Part shown: piece after piece, positions 34,668-46,515 of the stretch | Numbering within the stretch: the first letter of the stretch is position 1 | Layout of the letters: each line of letters begins with the position of its first letter | Assembly (NCBI RefSeq): GCF_004193775.1 | Contig: NC_041021.1 | Span: 14,465,198 to 14,529,197 of the forward strand | Direction: 5' to 3' | From: Glycine soja | Lineage: Eukaryota; Streptophyta; Magnoliopsida; Fabales; Fabaceae | DNA length: 64,000 nucleotides | Notes under the pieces: model-generated | Databases searched by the model: none | What the model saw: only the letters and a program-made list of their open reading frames with translations | Told to the model about the DNA's origin: nothing | Program-made: the position numbers and the translations under genes

Positions 34668-36187
34668 TGTGGAAGCAATGTCTTTCAAGGTTATTATGAT
34701 GATGCCAAAGAATCAAGAGTTAAACAAAGTTTCAAGCAAAGATTCAAGAATCAAGTTTCAAGAATCAAGATTCAAGAATAATCAAGATCAAGATTCAAGA
34801 ATCAAGAAGAAGACTCAGTCAAGATAAGTATTAAAAAGTTTTTCAAAACATTGAGTAGCACAAGAAGTTTTCACAAAATCTTTTACCAAAGAGTTTTACT
34901 CTCTGGTAATCGATTACTAGAAGGTAGTAATCGATTACTAGTAGCCAACATTGTTTTTCAAACTGATTTACAAATCTGTAATTGATTACCAGTGTTTTAA
35001 AATGTTAAGATTTTCAAAATTTAAAATGAAGAGTCACATCTGTTGATGTGTAATCGATTACACCTTAATGGTAATCGATTACCAGTGACTGTTTTCAAAA
35101 AATTAATTTCCAAAAGTCACAATTCTTCAAGTGACTTGTTTTTGAAGATTCTTTCAAAAGTCATAACTTTTTAAGTAATTAGTTTTAAAGGAATTGCCAA
35201 GAGTTACAAGTTTTGACTTGAGTAATCAAGAAATTATAAATATGTGACCTTGGCATGAAACATTCATTCATTGATCTTAATCATCTCTTTCAATCAATCT
35301 TTCAACATTTTCTTCATCTCTTTCAATAGATTTTTTCTGATTCATCTTCTCTTCATCTTTCTAAAATTTTTTGTTCAAAACTTTTTCTTTCAAGAAAAGT
35401 TCTTTGATAAAAAACTTGTGCTATTCATCTTTTTCATTCTCTTATCCCTTTGCAAAAAAGAATTCAACAAGGACTAATCGCCTGAATTCTTTTTGTGTCT
35501 CTCTTCTCCCTTTTCCTAAAGAACAAAGGACTAACCGCCTGAAATATTTTGTGTCTCCCTTCTCCCTTTTCAAAGAATTCAAAAAGACACAGTCTGAGAA
35601 TTCTTTTGATTCTTCCTTTTCCCTTAAACAAAATATTTCAAAGGACTAACCACCTGAGATATCTTTTGTTTCCCCTTCACAAAGTTTCAAAGGACTAACT
35701 GCCTGAGAACTTTGTCTTAACACATTGGAGGGTACATCCTTTGTGGTACAAGTAGAGGGTACATCTACTTGGGTTGTTGTAACTGAGAACAAGAGAGGGT
35801 ACATCCACTTGGTTGTTCAAAGAGAACAAGGGAGGGTACATCCCTTGTGGATCTTTTCTTGTAAAGGCTTTTACAAGGTTGAAAAGAAATCTCAAGGACC
35901 GCAGGTTGCTTGGGGACTGGATGTAGGCACGGGTTGTTGCCGAACCAGTATAAATTCTTGTGTTTGTCTTCTTCTTCCTTACACTCTTTAATTTCCGCTG
36001 TGCACTTTAATTATCACTTTTACTTTCGGTTAAGTTTCTATTTCTGTTCTTTACTTTCTTAACATTATAGTAAAAGCCTAATTGAATTTAGTAACATTAA
36101 GAAGAATAGATTTTTAATTAGTAAAGGTTCATTAATAATTAATTCAACCCCCCCTTCTTAATTATTCCAAGGCCACTTGATCCAACA
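34668..36187 (+). mobile_element. SIRE-like Copia 5' LTR
   Basis: Starts TGTGGAAGCAATG, ends GCCACTTGATCCAACA, 1520 bp. It has several GTAATCGATTAC palindromes (about 34907-35090) and a CT-rich leader of repeated AAAGGACTAACCGCCTGA units (35470-35710). Repeated GAGGGTACATC words follow (35728-35840). The initiator tRNA-Met primer site follows 2 bp later. The same LTR family appears on the minus strand at 41966-43564. Frames such as 35725-35991 are inside the LTR and are not genes. Confidence 0.85.
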
Positions 36188-36189
36188 AG

Positions 36190-36201
36190 TGGTATCAGAG
36201 C
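36190..36201 (+). promoter_or_regulatory. Primer binding site (tRNA-Met type)
   Basis: TGGTATCAGAGC, complementary to the 3' end of plant initiator tRNA-Met, 2 bp after the LTR. It marks the LTR end and the minus-strand cDNA start. Confidence 0.9.
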
Positions 36202-36237
36202 AGGTATCTTGTAGAAAGTTTAACAACTTCAAGATTC

Positions 36238-36600
36238 ATGGCCTCTTTAAATTCTTTGTTTTTCAAAAATATTTTCAGGAATAGGTTATTTCAAGATCAT
36301 GATGAAGACCAAGTCAACTTGTGTCTCATGACAAAATCTCATGACAACAACAAAGGCAAAATCATTGGACACGTTACATACGGCGACAACAACAAAGGCA
36401 AAATCATTGGAATCGGTAAAATAGGTACGAGTTCCTCTACTCCTATTGAAAATGTGTTACTTGTAGAAGGTTTAAAGCATAGCCTATTAACTGTTAGTCA
36501 ATTATGTGATATAGAGGATATAAAGTATCTTTTGATTCTGAAAAATGTATTATCAAGCATGAGCATGACAAAGATATTGAGCATATAGGTTTCAGAGAAA
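36238..36600 (+). pseudogene. Remnant of SIRE-like gag/protease region
   Basis: A 116-codon frame begins MASLNSLFFKN, close to the start of gag, and soon reaches GKIIGIGKIG, IENVLLVEGLKHSLLTVSQL, which belongs near the protease/integrase junction. Most of gag and the protease active site are therefore deleted. A 42-43 bp unit containing GACAACAACAAAGGCAAAAT is duplicated (about 36342 and 36384). Confidence 0.65.
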
Positions 36601-36611
36601 ATAATATTTAT

Positions 36612-37613
36612 ATGATTGATTTAAAACAAAAATCTGAATATGATAGATGCTTTCTAAGTAAAGATAATGATCCTTGGTTATGGCATAAGAGAATTGCTCA
36701 TATTAACATGGATCATCTAAATAGATTAATTTCAAAAGATCTAGTTATTGGTTTAGCAAAATTAAAATTTGAAAAAGATAAGTTATGTGATGCATGCCAA
36801 AAAGGTAAACAAACAAAAGTATCTTTTAAATCTAAAAATATTGTTTCTACCACTCAACCGTTACAATTATTGCTCATGAATTTGTTTGGACCATCTAGGG
36901 TCATGAGTTTTGGTGGAAGTTACTATGCATTAGTAATTATTGATGACTATTCTAGGTATACTTGGACTTTATTTCTTACTCATAAAAATGATGCATTTCA
37001 TGCATTTAGAAGACTTGCCAAAGTCATCCAAAACAAGAAGAATCTCAAAATTATCTCCATCAGAAGTGATCATGGAGGTGAATTTGAAAACAATGATTTT
37101 GAAATGTTTTGTGATGAACATGGCATAGAACACAATTTTTTTGCACCTAGGACACCCCAACAAAATGGAGTAGTAGAAAGGAAAAATAGAGCATTAGAAG
37201 AAATTGCTAGAACTCTTTTAAATGACACACCACTGCCAAAATATTTTTGGGCAGAAGCAGTCAACACCGCATGTTATATTATGAATAGAGCCTTAATAAG
37301 ACCCATTCTTAAGAAAACCCCATATGAACTTTTTAACAATAGAAAACCAAACATTGCTCATTTACATGTTTTTGGATGTATATGTTTTGTCCTAAATAAT
37401 GGTAAAGAAAGCCTAGGAAAATTTGATGCTAAGGCAGATGAAGGCATATTCCTTGGTTATTCCCTACATAGAAAAGCCTTTAGGATATACAACAAAAGAA
37501 CCATGACAATTGAGGAATCAATACATGTTACTTTTGATGAAACTAATATTACCTCTCCAAGAAAGGAATTTCTTGATGATATTGCAGATTCTTTGGAAGA
37601 TACACACAATTAA
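36612..37613 (+). pseudogene. SIRE-like Copia integrase, open but Asp-to-Asn
   Basis: A 333-codon open frame with the H-H-C-C zinc domain (WHKRIAHI, H25/H30; C59 and C62 in [12 protein letters not shown]) and the integrase core. The second acid is kept in RSDHGGEF (D153) and the Glu in QQNGVVERKN (E189). The first acid position reads LLMNLFGP (N90), where Copia integrases have D-L-F-G-P. With one of three metal ligands changed it should not be catalytic. The C-terminal part (GKFDAKADEGIFLGYS, HVTFDET) is typical. RT and RNase H are absent because the element is cut at 37860. The frame is a surviving polyprotein piece, not a free gene. Confidence 0.85.
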
Positions 37614-37670
37614 GAAAGAAATCTAAAAAGGAAGAAAGATGAAGAAAACAAGGATGTTCAAGATGATATA

Positions 37671-37753
37671 AAAAACTTCGTACCCCATTGCCCAGAGGCT
37701 CTTCGCTATGCGAAGGTATGAGGGAGGGATGTTGTACGCAGCCTTATCCTTGC
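37671..37753 (-). mobile_element. 5'-truncated Au-like SINE
   Basis: Read on the minus strand: GCAAGGATAAGGCTGCGTAC, CTCATACCTTCGCATAGCG, AGAGCCTCTGGGCAATGGGG, then TACGAAG and a T-run. This is the 3' half of a plant Au-type tRNA-derived SINE as I remember it. It is flanked by a perfect 17-bp duplication ATGTTCAAGATGATATA at 37654-37670 and 37754-37770. The tRNA-like promoter half is missing. It sits in the Copia polyprotein just after the integrase stop. Confidence 0.75.
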
Positions 37754-37860
37754 ATGTTCAAGATGATATAGTCCAAGAAAAAGATGATCTTCCCAAAGAA
37801 TGGAAAACTTCAAGAAATCATCCTCTTGACAACATCATCGAAGATATCTCCATTAGAAGT

Positions 37861-38098
37861 GATCTGGCAGCTTAAGTAGTGCCCCCAATGATGGAAAGTG
37901 AGATGATAACAATGATAGTGGACACGTTACCAGTGTTCTACTATGAGAGGATGGTGGGTTACATGCCTTCAAGCTTTGCAGATTTAGTGTTTGCTGGCGA
38001 AAGAATCGAAGTGGGTCTGAGAAGAGGCAAATTTGATTATGCTACTTCGATGAATAGAAAGCCTGGGGCAAATGGAGAGAATAAGAAGGAGGGAGGAA
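37861..38098 (+). repeat. 238-bp direct repeat, right copy
   Basis: Second copy of 34430-34667. Its left edge is the point at which the Copia sequence (ATCTCCATTAGAAGT) stops; its right edge runs on into Tat gag without interruption. Confidence 0.9.
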
Positions 38099-38595
38099 CC
38101 CATGATGTGACTGTCGTTCCTACATGGCCAAATTTCCCACTAGCTCAACAATATCAATACTCAGCCAATATCAGTCCTTTTCATTACCCACCACCCTACC
38201 AGCCAGGAACATCCAATCATCCACAAAGGCCGCCCCTAAATCAGCCACAAAACCCGCCTACTGCACATCCGAGGCCAAACAACACCCTTAATACAAACCA
38301 AAACACCAACTAGGAAAAGAATTTTCCAGAAAAGAAGCCTGTAGAATTCACCCCAATTCTGGTGTCATATGCTAACTTACTCCTATATCTACTCAATAAT
38401 GCAATGGTAGCCATAATCCCAACAAAGATTCCTCAACCTTCATTTTCCTGAGGATAACACTCAAATGCAACATGTGCTTATCATGGAGGAGTTCTGGGGC
38501 ATTCCATTGAGCATTGTATGACCTTGAAACATAAGGTGCAAAGTCTAATTGATGCAGGCTGGCTAAAATTCAAGGAGGACAATTGCTTGTGAATT
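37861..38595 (+). pseudogene. Tat/Ogre-type gag, 3' part with knuckle-like end
   Basis: The frame at 37879-38313 reads MPPMMESEMITMIVDTLPVF, ADLVFAGERIEVGLRRGKFD and then a Pro/Gln/Asn-rich tail. After a TAG, FTPIPVSYANLL-like sequence (here with a changed residue) and YHGGVLGHSIEHCMTLK follow. The last resembles the Cys/His end of Tat gag. It ends near DAGWLKFKEDN, after which non-coding sequence starts with no protease, RT or integrase. The second copy of this family (about 55700-56135, minus) shows the same end. Confidence 0.75.
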
Positions 38596-41500
38596 TTAAC
38601 GTTGTCAAGCGATACTATGCATGACACTTGGGGCAATTTGTAGGTTGTTATTAGATGTCTCCAAGGACTCATTAGGATTTTCAAGTTTATGCCATTATTA
38701 TAAACAACAGTCACCATGCTATTAATGTGGATAAATTTGATATCCTTGTCTCTCATTCTCTCACAATTACATCTTTGCATATTTATTGAACATTCACTGG
38801 AATGTGAATGTACGTCGTTGGCTTGTTTGTTTAAGTTACTTGCGCTCCTGAGTTTATCTCTAGGTCTGTTCAATCAGAAATTGATCATTCTACACATTTG
38901 GTGGGGGTACCATAAACGATGAGTAAAGTTAAAAAAAAAGGAAAAAAATGTTTGATTAACTGTGTTTCAAATAAAAAAATAAGAAGTACAAACATTCATG
39001 CGACCTCATTTTATCATTCTTAAAAGTTGTCTTTTGAGAGTAAAGTGAGTTGTCAAGAATAAGAGTCATTCGACTTAATCTGTCAATTGAAAATATTTTA
39101 AATATTTCTCATCCTTGAAAATTCATTTTCGAGAACTAACACAATTTCTTTCTTTTTTCCTTGCTACAAGGTCATGACAAAAGACAACAATAGATACCTT
39201 AGAGCACTACACTGAGGCAATGAGAGGCACCGAGCCTCAAGCGAACCTAGGGGCAAATTAGAAGTTCTCACTCAGTAGGTTGAAAACCCGAAAGGGCGGC
39301 CTAGGAAAAAATTAGGGTAATAAAAAATAAAAAAGAAGAAAGGATAAGGAGCATGTTTATAAGAGGTTTCATCCCAAAATCCAAACTATAAAAGTATCTA
39401 GTCAAGATTTGAAATGACACATGGCTGTGTTTCTTCATCCCAAACACTGATTTATCCCTTGCTGCCCCTTCTGAGCCAAAGAATATTTGTTTTCTAAAAA
39501 AAACAACAAAAAAACAAAACAAAAACCCTGAGTAGGAACCACCACTAAATCGGTAGGAAGAGCAATGCAAACAACACATGCATGGGGTTTACTAAGCTCT
39601 AGGTTGGGCAACAATGATGTAAAAAAAAAAAGAGAGCATAAAGAAAATCCGCCAAAGGCGAGTTAAGAAAAAAAGAGAGCAAAAAAAAAAAAAAAAGAGA
39701 CAAAAGATCTCTAGATTTTATAAAGAAGGCACAAAAGTGCAACAAGGATTAATGTATAAAGCGAATGGGGTAGGGCCCAACCCAAAAGGTTGAAATGAAT
39801 AAAAGTACAAGCAAGGATCTCAAGGTTCTTACTCAATATAACTCTTAAACACTCTTTGATCCTCTCTAATCCTTTCTTTCATAGCCCTCTTATCCTTGAC
39901 CACGTTACAAGCCCAATACAGCCCATGTGGATTAAGGAATGACTAATTTTGCTTTTAAGTTGAGATTCTGGAATGGAACCCGCACACGCTTGTGATTGTT
40001 GATATATATATATATATAAAAGAGAATCCTCGAGGTTTTGCACTTGCACATTTGAGAAGAAAACTCTTCGACCATGAGCTCGTGGAAAATGCCCAAAAAT
40101 AATTGTGATAGTAGGGTACATCTGATGTTAGTCGCTCATGCAGACTCCTTAGGATTCCTTTCTAATCCAAGGGTGGCCTTTGTTGTATAAATTCTTTCGG
40201 GATCAGCCCACGTCATCAAGTTTTAGTGGGATCGACAAACCCTTGGCATCACTCTATGACCTTAAATCAGGAAAGTTTCACTTGGTCATATAGCAAAGTG
40301 TAACAATCCATTGCCATCCTTCAATGGTGCATGCGATCAGTCCCAAAGCCATATATTTTCTTGTTATGTAGAATAATCAAAGTTTTTAAACAAAAAAGAA
40401 AGACAAACCCTAGGATCAATATTTCAATTGATTGATTAAATGGCTCCACTACCGTCATCCAAAATTGTCAAGTGATTAAATCAAAACATACATTCTGAGG
40501 GAGTCCTCAAAGAGATTTGCAAAAGATAGGATGAGGTTGCATGAGTTATCACGTCCTTTAGAAAGAGACAGTCAATCTATTTTTCACACAAAAACAAGGA
40601 GGAAAGAAAAAACAAAACAAAATTAAGATCACCAAAAGAGGAAAAAATGTCATGAACATTGCACAATTTTTCATTGCATTGCATTATTACGTACAAAACC
40701 CACATTTACTTCATTTTTGGGCAAATTTTGCATGTCCATGCATTCCAAAGCCCATGTTTCACATCAGGCTATGAGTCCATAGATTTCCCATTATATACCA
40801 ATTGCCAAAATCCAATTGCATGATTCATAGGACTCAACGTCCTTTGTTTTTTTTCATAGGACTCAACGTCCTTTGCTTTATGTTTCAAAGACTACAATGT
40901 CTTTTGCATACATGCTTTCAAAGACTACAATGTCTTTAGTCATTTACACTTTCAAAGACTACAATGTCTTCAGCCATTTACTTTTACAAGACTTCAATGT
41001 CTTCAGTCTTTTACATTTACAAGACTTCAATGTCTTCTGTCTTTTACATTCACAAGACTTCAATGTCTTCTGTCTTTTACATTCACAAAACTTCAATGTC
41101 TTCAGTCTTTAACAAAGACTTCAATATCTCTCGTCTTATGTTTTACAAGGCTACGCCATCTTTTGTTTAATACTTTCAAGACTTTAGTGTCCTTTACTTT
41201 TATGCTTTACAGGAATTCAATGTCCTCCATTTTACGTTTTATAGGACTTCAAGGTCCTCTATTTGGTGTTATAGGACTTCAATGTCCTTTTGTTTTTTCG
41301 GTTTCACTTCTTTGTTCGCAATTAAAATGAATCTTTCAAAAGCATAAAACCAACTCAACACACAAACATTCTGACTTAAAGAACTATGTAGGTATGAATT
41401 CCTCATCGCACCCGAGGATACGTAGGAGCAAGGGCAGCCCCCTTGTCGACCCCAAAAAAATAAAAAAATATAAAAAGGGAAAATAAATAATTTTGAAGTC

Positions 41501-41640
41501 ACATTGTGCTCACTCGATTAAAGGCTACCGTCCCTTGTGACGGGCACGTGGGGTGCTTATACCTTCCCTATACGTAAACAACACCTGAACCCTTATTTTA
41601 CTCCACTTGTTTTCCCCCTAGGAGACGAACGTGCATTTCA
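38596..41640 (+). mobile_element. Tat-like element, non-coding body (left arm)
   Basis: About 3 kb following gag with no pol domain. It is homologous, in inverted orientation, to 51395-55700: shared pieces include AGGATTTTCA(A)GTTTATGCC, the stretch around CCCATGTGGATTAAGGA, and CATCGCACCCGAGGATACGTAGG/CCCCCTTGTCGACCCC near the outer end. A tandem array sits at 40825-41290. The end near 41500-41640 contains CCCTTGTGACGGGCACGTGG. Minus-strand frames here are non-coding shadows. A non-autonomous Tat derivative is the best reading. Confidence 0.65.
40825..41290. repeat. Tandem array, about 32-bp unit (left arm)
   Basis: About 15 diverged units, each with a pseudo-palindrome such as AGACTTCAATGTCTT or GGACTCAACGTCC followed by a short TTTTACATTTAC-type spacer. 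Units at the edges have the GGACT...GTCC core and those in the middle the AGACT...GTCTT core. The 40873-41170 frames are products of the array. Confidence 0.85.
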
Positions 41641-41710
41641 TTTATTTTGTTTTCACCATCCTGTCGTGAGGTAGGTTGCGAAAGATACCTCACAATAGAG
41701 TCGAGGCCTC

Positions 41711-41718
41711 CTTTTATA
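41711..41718 (-). promoter_or_regulatory. TATA box of the pararetrovirus promoter
   Basis: On the minus strand TTTCTATAAAAGGAGGCC, about 70 bp after the end of the second ORF region. Caulimovirid pregenomic RNA starts shortly after such a TATA box in the large intergenic region. CTGTAGCTACAGTAA-type and TACTGTAGAAATAG words lie upstream. Confidence 0.7.
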
Positions 41719-41789
41719 GAAATTTAGAATTACTGTAGCTACAATAACAATTACGAATACCATAACTATTTCTACAGTAAAGGTGACAA

Positions 41790-44700
41790 TTAATCTTCAT
41801 CTAAACAAATACCAAAACAATCATCTTTGTTTTGGTAAAATTCATCATCTTGATAAGAAGAATTGGTGTCTTCATTCTTTGACAAAAAACTCCCTTCTTC
41901 TTGGCTTTGGAGTAATTGCAAAACTTCTTTTAAGTTTTTGGTGAGATGTTCCTTGGAGTTGGATCTGTTGGATCAAGTGGCATCAGAATAATTAAGAAGG
42001 GGGAGGGATGAATTAATTATTAATGTGTCTTGACTAATTAAAAAATTTATCCTTCTTAATGTTACTAGATTCAACTAGGCTTTTACTATAAAGTTAAGAA
42101 AGTAAAGAACAGAAACAGAAACTTAACCAAAAGTAAAAGTGACAATTAAAAGTACACAGTGGAAATTAAAGAGTGTAGGGAAGAAGAAGACAAACACAAG
42201 ATTTATACTGGTTTGACAACAACCTGTGCCTACATCCAGTCCTCAAGCAACCAACGGTTCTTGAGATTTCTTTCAACCTTGTAAAATCCTTTACAAGCCA
42301 AAGATCCACAAGGGATGTACCCTCCCTTGTTCTCTTTGAAAAACCAAGTGGATGTACCCTCCACTTGAACTGATCCACAAGAGATGTACCCTCTCTTGTT
42401 CTCTGTATAACAACCCAAGTAGATGTACCATCTACTTGTGCCACAAAGGATGTGCCCTCCAATGTGTTAAGACAAAGGATTCTCAGGCGGTTAGTCCTTC
42501 GAATATTTGTAAGGGGAAACACAAGATATCTCAGACAATTAGTCCTTTGAAATCTTTTGTTTAAGAGGAAGGGAAGAATCAAAAGAATTCTCAGGTGGTT
42601 AGTCCTTTGAATTCTCTTGGAAAGAGAGAAGGGAGACACAAAAGAATTCAGGCGGTTAGTCCTTCTATTCTTTTGGCAAAGGGATAAGAGAATAAAAGAT
42701 AGCACACTTTTGTTTTCTGTAGAATTTTCACTTGCAGAAAAACAAGGTTTGGAAAAACAAAACTTAGAAAGCTTTTTGGCAAAGGAAGAACAAGAAGAGA
42801 GATGAGTAGAAAGGAATTCTTAGAAGTTCTAAAAAATTGTTTAAAGAGTTGTAAAGTTCTTTTGAATGCAAGTCAAGGTCTTACTTTTATAGACTCTTCA
42901 TGTCTGGTCAAGAAAACCATTGGAAGAGTTATAACCTTGAGAAAATCATGTCAAGAGTTACAAATTTTGACCTTTTATTCAAAAGTTATCACTGGTAATT
43001 GATTACCATAATCATGTAATCGATTACACAATGCATTTTACGAAAAGTTGTGACTCTTCACAATTGGATTTGATTTCCAACTTTCAGATACACCGGTAAT
43101 CGATTACCAATATAGTGTAATCAATTACACCATTTGAAAAATATTTTTGAACGTTGCAAATCAGTTAAAAACATTTTGAAATCAAATTTGGTCACGGGTA
43201 ATCGATTACATGAAACTGGTAATCAATTACCAGAGAGTAAATACTTTGGTAACTTAGAAAATTTTGAAAAAAATCTTTTGTAAAACAAAATTGTGCTATG
43301 TTTGGATTTTTGAAAAATACTTCCCTTGTGAAGTCTTGACTGTTGCTTCTCGATTTCTTCTCTTGAATCTTGAAATCAACTTCTCTTGAATCTTGAGTCT
43401 TGAATCTTGATCTTGATTGTTCTTGAATCTTGAATCTTGAAACTTAATTGTTCTTGAATCTTGATTCTTTGAGACTTGATTCTTGAAGCCTAATTCTTTG
43501 GAACTTTCTTAACTCTTGATTCTTTGGCATCATTAAAATAATCTTGGAAGTCATTGCTTCCACTGGATCCTGCTAGGATGGTAGCTAGTTGGGTCTTCTG
43601 ATTTAGAAACAAAGATGTCTTTGGATCAGCTGCTTTCAGGAACTCTGGGTGTGCTTTAAACCAAAATTTTACCTTGTCTGGTTCGGCTTTTGATGCGTCA
43701 AATGGATTCCACCACTTGACAAATGCATGTCATTGAAGGGATGGAAATTGTTTGTTGTTTTCTATTTTGCTATACTTGTATTGCTAGGAAAATATCTAGG
43801 ACAAAGCAAAACTGGAAAAATATTTTAAATATGCTGGAATTCGTGATTCTTTAGAGTTAAAAAGCTTGTTGAAGTGTGCAAATCCTTGTTGAACCTGCTC
43901 AGGGAAAATTTTTGGGATTGGTCCAAAGAAGTCCCACCACTGAAGGAACCAATTTGGGAAATTATAAACTGTGTTACTCTTGAAGTAAATAAGCTATGAG
44001 TGCTTGTATTTTTTGTTTTGGTGCCAAAACACTTTGGTCCAGGAATCTATATAGTCTTAATAGGTGTAACCTATTGGATCAAAAGGCACAAATTTTTTTT
44101 GATTCCATTCAAGTTTGATCCAAATTTTCTGGGTTGTAGAACTTTTAAAATTTGGATTGTAGAGTGGTTGTTTAAAAGGCGTCTTTTGGATCTTTGAGAT
44201 GTTTAATAGAAACTGAGTCCGAATCTATTAAAATAAATTCATAAAAGGTTCTTGTTTTGTTGATTGCTGCTGGTTTGAAATGGAATCTGGGAGGAAACAC
44301 CTTGGCTATGGCTTTAAAGGGATTCTTGTCCCAATATTCCGGCTCCATCTGCAGAATAGTTGAAGATTTATTCTTGAAAATATAACTATTAGTGGGTTTT
44401 GGTGTTGTAATTGGGGTTATTATTTGTTTTTCTTTTGGAGAATTGTAGATAACTTTTTTTTCTTTGGCCTTTTGGATTTTTTAAATCAATGTCAGATTCA
44501 TCATCTGATTCAGAGGCTATGTCAGCCCATGTTTTCTTTAGGAGTTTTGTCAGGCCAGTTTCCTGAAGGGCCAAAAGTGTCTCGATTGGAAAGGCATAGT
44601 CAGCCTTGGCTTGTTTTGATGTTTGGTTCTTTGGAGGTTCCTGAGTGGATGACTCAGGTTTGATTTCAATGAGTTGGGTAAATGACCCATCTTGTTGTTT

Positions 44701-44838
44701 ACTTTTCTGGGTTGGTGATCCAGATTATGTTGATGACCTAGTCTTTGAGGGTGAAATTTTCTTTGAGGATGGCTCTAATAGAGCCAACTTGAAACCTTTT
44801 CTGCTACTCCTTCCTCCTTATAAGGAGGTACTGGATGC
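41790..44838 (-). pseudogene. Caulimovirid second ORF region, split by an LTR
   Basis: After the RNase H stop the minus strand holds broken frames. One has ADIASESDDESDIDLK (44389-44574), followed by EPEYWDKNPFKAIAKVFPP, later WFLQWWDFFGPIPKIFPEQV, VKFWFKAHPEFL and TQLATILAGS, which reaches the LTR edge at 43570. Beyond the LTR it resumes as SNSKEHLTKNLKEVLQLL and an acidic tail ending in a TAA at 41790-41792. The position fits the second ORF that some endogenous caulimovirids have. I know no function for it. Trp-rich and acidic segments are visible. Confidence 0.6.
41966..43564 (-). mobile_element. SIRE-like Copia solo LTR inside the pararetrovirus
   Basis: On the plus strand it begins TGTTGGATCAAGTGG and ends CATTGCTTCCACT, i.e. 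the reverse of the LTR at 34668-36187. It is flanked by GGATC at 41961-41965 and 43565-43569. GTAATCGATTAC-type palindromes lie at about 43010-43230, and repeated GGCGGTTAGTCCTT words at 42480-42665. It has no internal region, so it is a solo LTR. Its outer base has changed (expected terminal A, found T). The 179-codon minus frame at 42166-42705 is LTR sequence. Confidence 0.85.
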
Positions 44839-44839
44839 C

Positions 44840-46515
44840 TTAGGCAGCATAACAATTTTCTTGTAAGAATTCACGAGTCAGATAGTCAAGTAGAGAGTTT
44901 GAAGTGCCCTTGAGATACTCTATCTCAAAATCAAACACACTTAAAATTGCTTGCCATCTAGCAAATATTTGTTTTGAGGTAAGATTTTTAACATCTTTTT
45001 GTAAAATTTCTTTGGCTGATTTGCAATCAACCCTGATAAGAAACTTTTGATTTAACAAATCAGATTGAAATTTGGAAATGCATAAAACAATTGCTAAAAC
45101 TTCCTTTTTAACAGTTGAATATTTTTGTTGTGCAGAATTCCAATGCTTTGAAGTATATGCAATGACATTTTCTTGGGTACTAACTCTTTGTTTGAGGATA
45201 CCACCATAACCTATGTTAGATGCATCTGTCTTGACAATTTTAAATGTCTGAGGAATTGGAAGATACAGACATTTTATAGATTGAACTTTGAGCTTGATTT
45301 CTTTGACTACCTGGGTGTGAATATCAGACCAAGGAGGAGGATTTTTTCTTAACCTATCATGTAATGGTTTGACAATATTGTTCAAGTACAATACAAATTC
45401 ACCGACATAATTTAAACAACCTAGAAATCATTGCAATTGGGTTTTGTCTAAGATTTGGTTTGGGAATTTGTTGGCAAACTCGATTGACCTGTCAATCGGT
45501 ATAATTGTTCCCTGGTCAATATTGCGTCCAAGGAATTAGATCTTTGTCTAAAAAAGATTAATTTTGGTTTGGAAAACTGCAAGACCATTCTGTTTGACAA
45601 TATTAATGAAGGTATGCAGATTTTTAAAATGTTGTTCAATGGTTTGAGAAAAAATTAAAACATCGTCAATATAGACAATGAAAAATTTTGAATATGGATT
45701 AAAAATATCATTCATAATTTTATGGAATTCTGAAGGCAGTCTTCAGACTAAATGGCATACCATTCCATTCATATTGCCCAAAGAGAATTGTGAAGGCAGT
45801 CTTGTACCTATCAGTTTCCTTTATCTTGATCTGCCAATATCCTGACTTCATGTTGAATTTTGAGAATATTTTTTGCAGAGTTTAGCCTATTGAGTAAATC
45901 CTTCTTGTTTGGAATAGGATACCTAATTCATTGTAAGGCTTGGTTCAAAGGTTTGTAATTTATGACTAGACGAGGTGTTCCTCGTTCAAGCTCCACTTGC
46001 TTGTTGACATAGAAAGTAGCACAAGACCAAGGGCTTTGGCTCTTCCTAATGAATCCCTTATCAAGGAGATCCTTAATTTCTTTTTGGCAATATTGAAGGA
46101 GTTCTTCATTCATTTGGATTGGTATGCCTTTTGTGGGAATTTGTTTTTCATGGAAATCTTTTTCACAAGGGAGATCAACTATATGCTTTTTCCAATTCCA
46201 GAATGCGTGTGGCAAATCGGAACAGATTGTTGATTGGATGTGTTGTATTAGAGTTTGGATTTTTTCCTTCAATTGGGGTTTTTCTAGTTGGATTTGAATA
46301 TTATTAAAAGAAACTTCATCTTTTAAAAAGTTGATTTGGCTAATCTTCTTTTCTATGAAGTTTATGTTTCTTGCAATTGGTTTAGTAGAGAAATCAAAGG
46401 TGATTTTTCTTCCCAAGTTCCAATTGATTATTCTGTCCTTGGATATGTGGAGGGGGAACAAAGATCTAATGAATGGTGTTCCTAGGATTACTTTGTTCCT
46501 AAGGTTTTTTACCAA
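44840..46515 (-). pseudogene. Caulimovirid reverse transcriptase and RNase H
   Basis: The N-terminal RT part is open at 46515-45928: LGTPFIRSLFPL, FWNWKKHIVDLPCE, KDLLDKGFIRKSQSPW, TPRLVINYKPLNQAL, then a TGA. The catalytic motif YIDD is at 45662-45673 in another frame. The RNase H part is open at 45391-44840, with its acids present: IVKTDASNIGYGG, KKEVLAIV, IRVDCKSA and the closing LLDYLTREF. RT copies pregenomic RNA into DNA and RNase H removes the RNA strand. At least one frame change lies between 45928 and 45700. The protein is described as found, broken. Confidence 0.85.

Noticed and set aside
42166..42705. 179-codon minus-strand frame
   Set aside because: Lies wholly inside a SIRE-like LTR and is built from its short internal repeats (AGTCCTT and GGGATGTACCCTC units).
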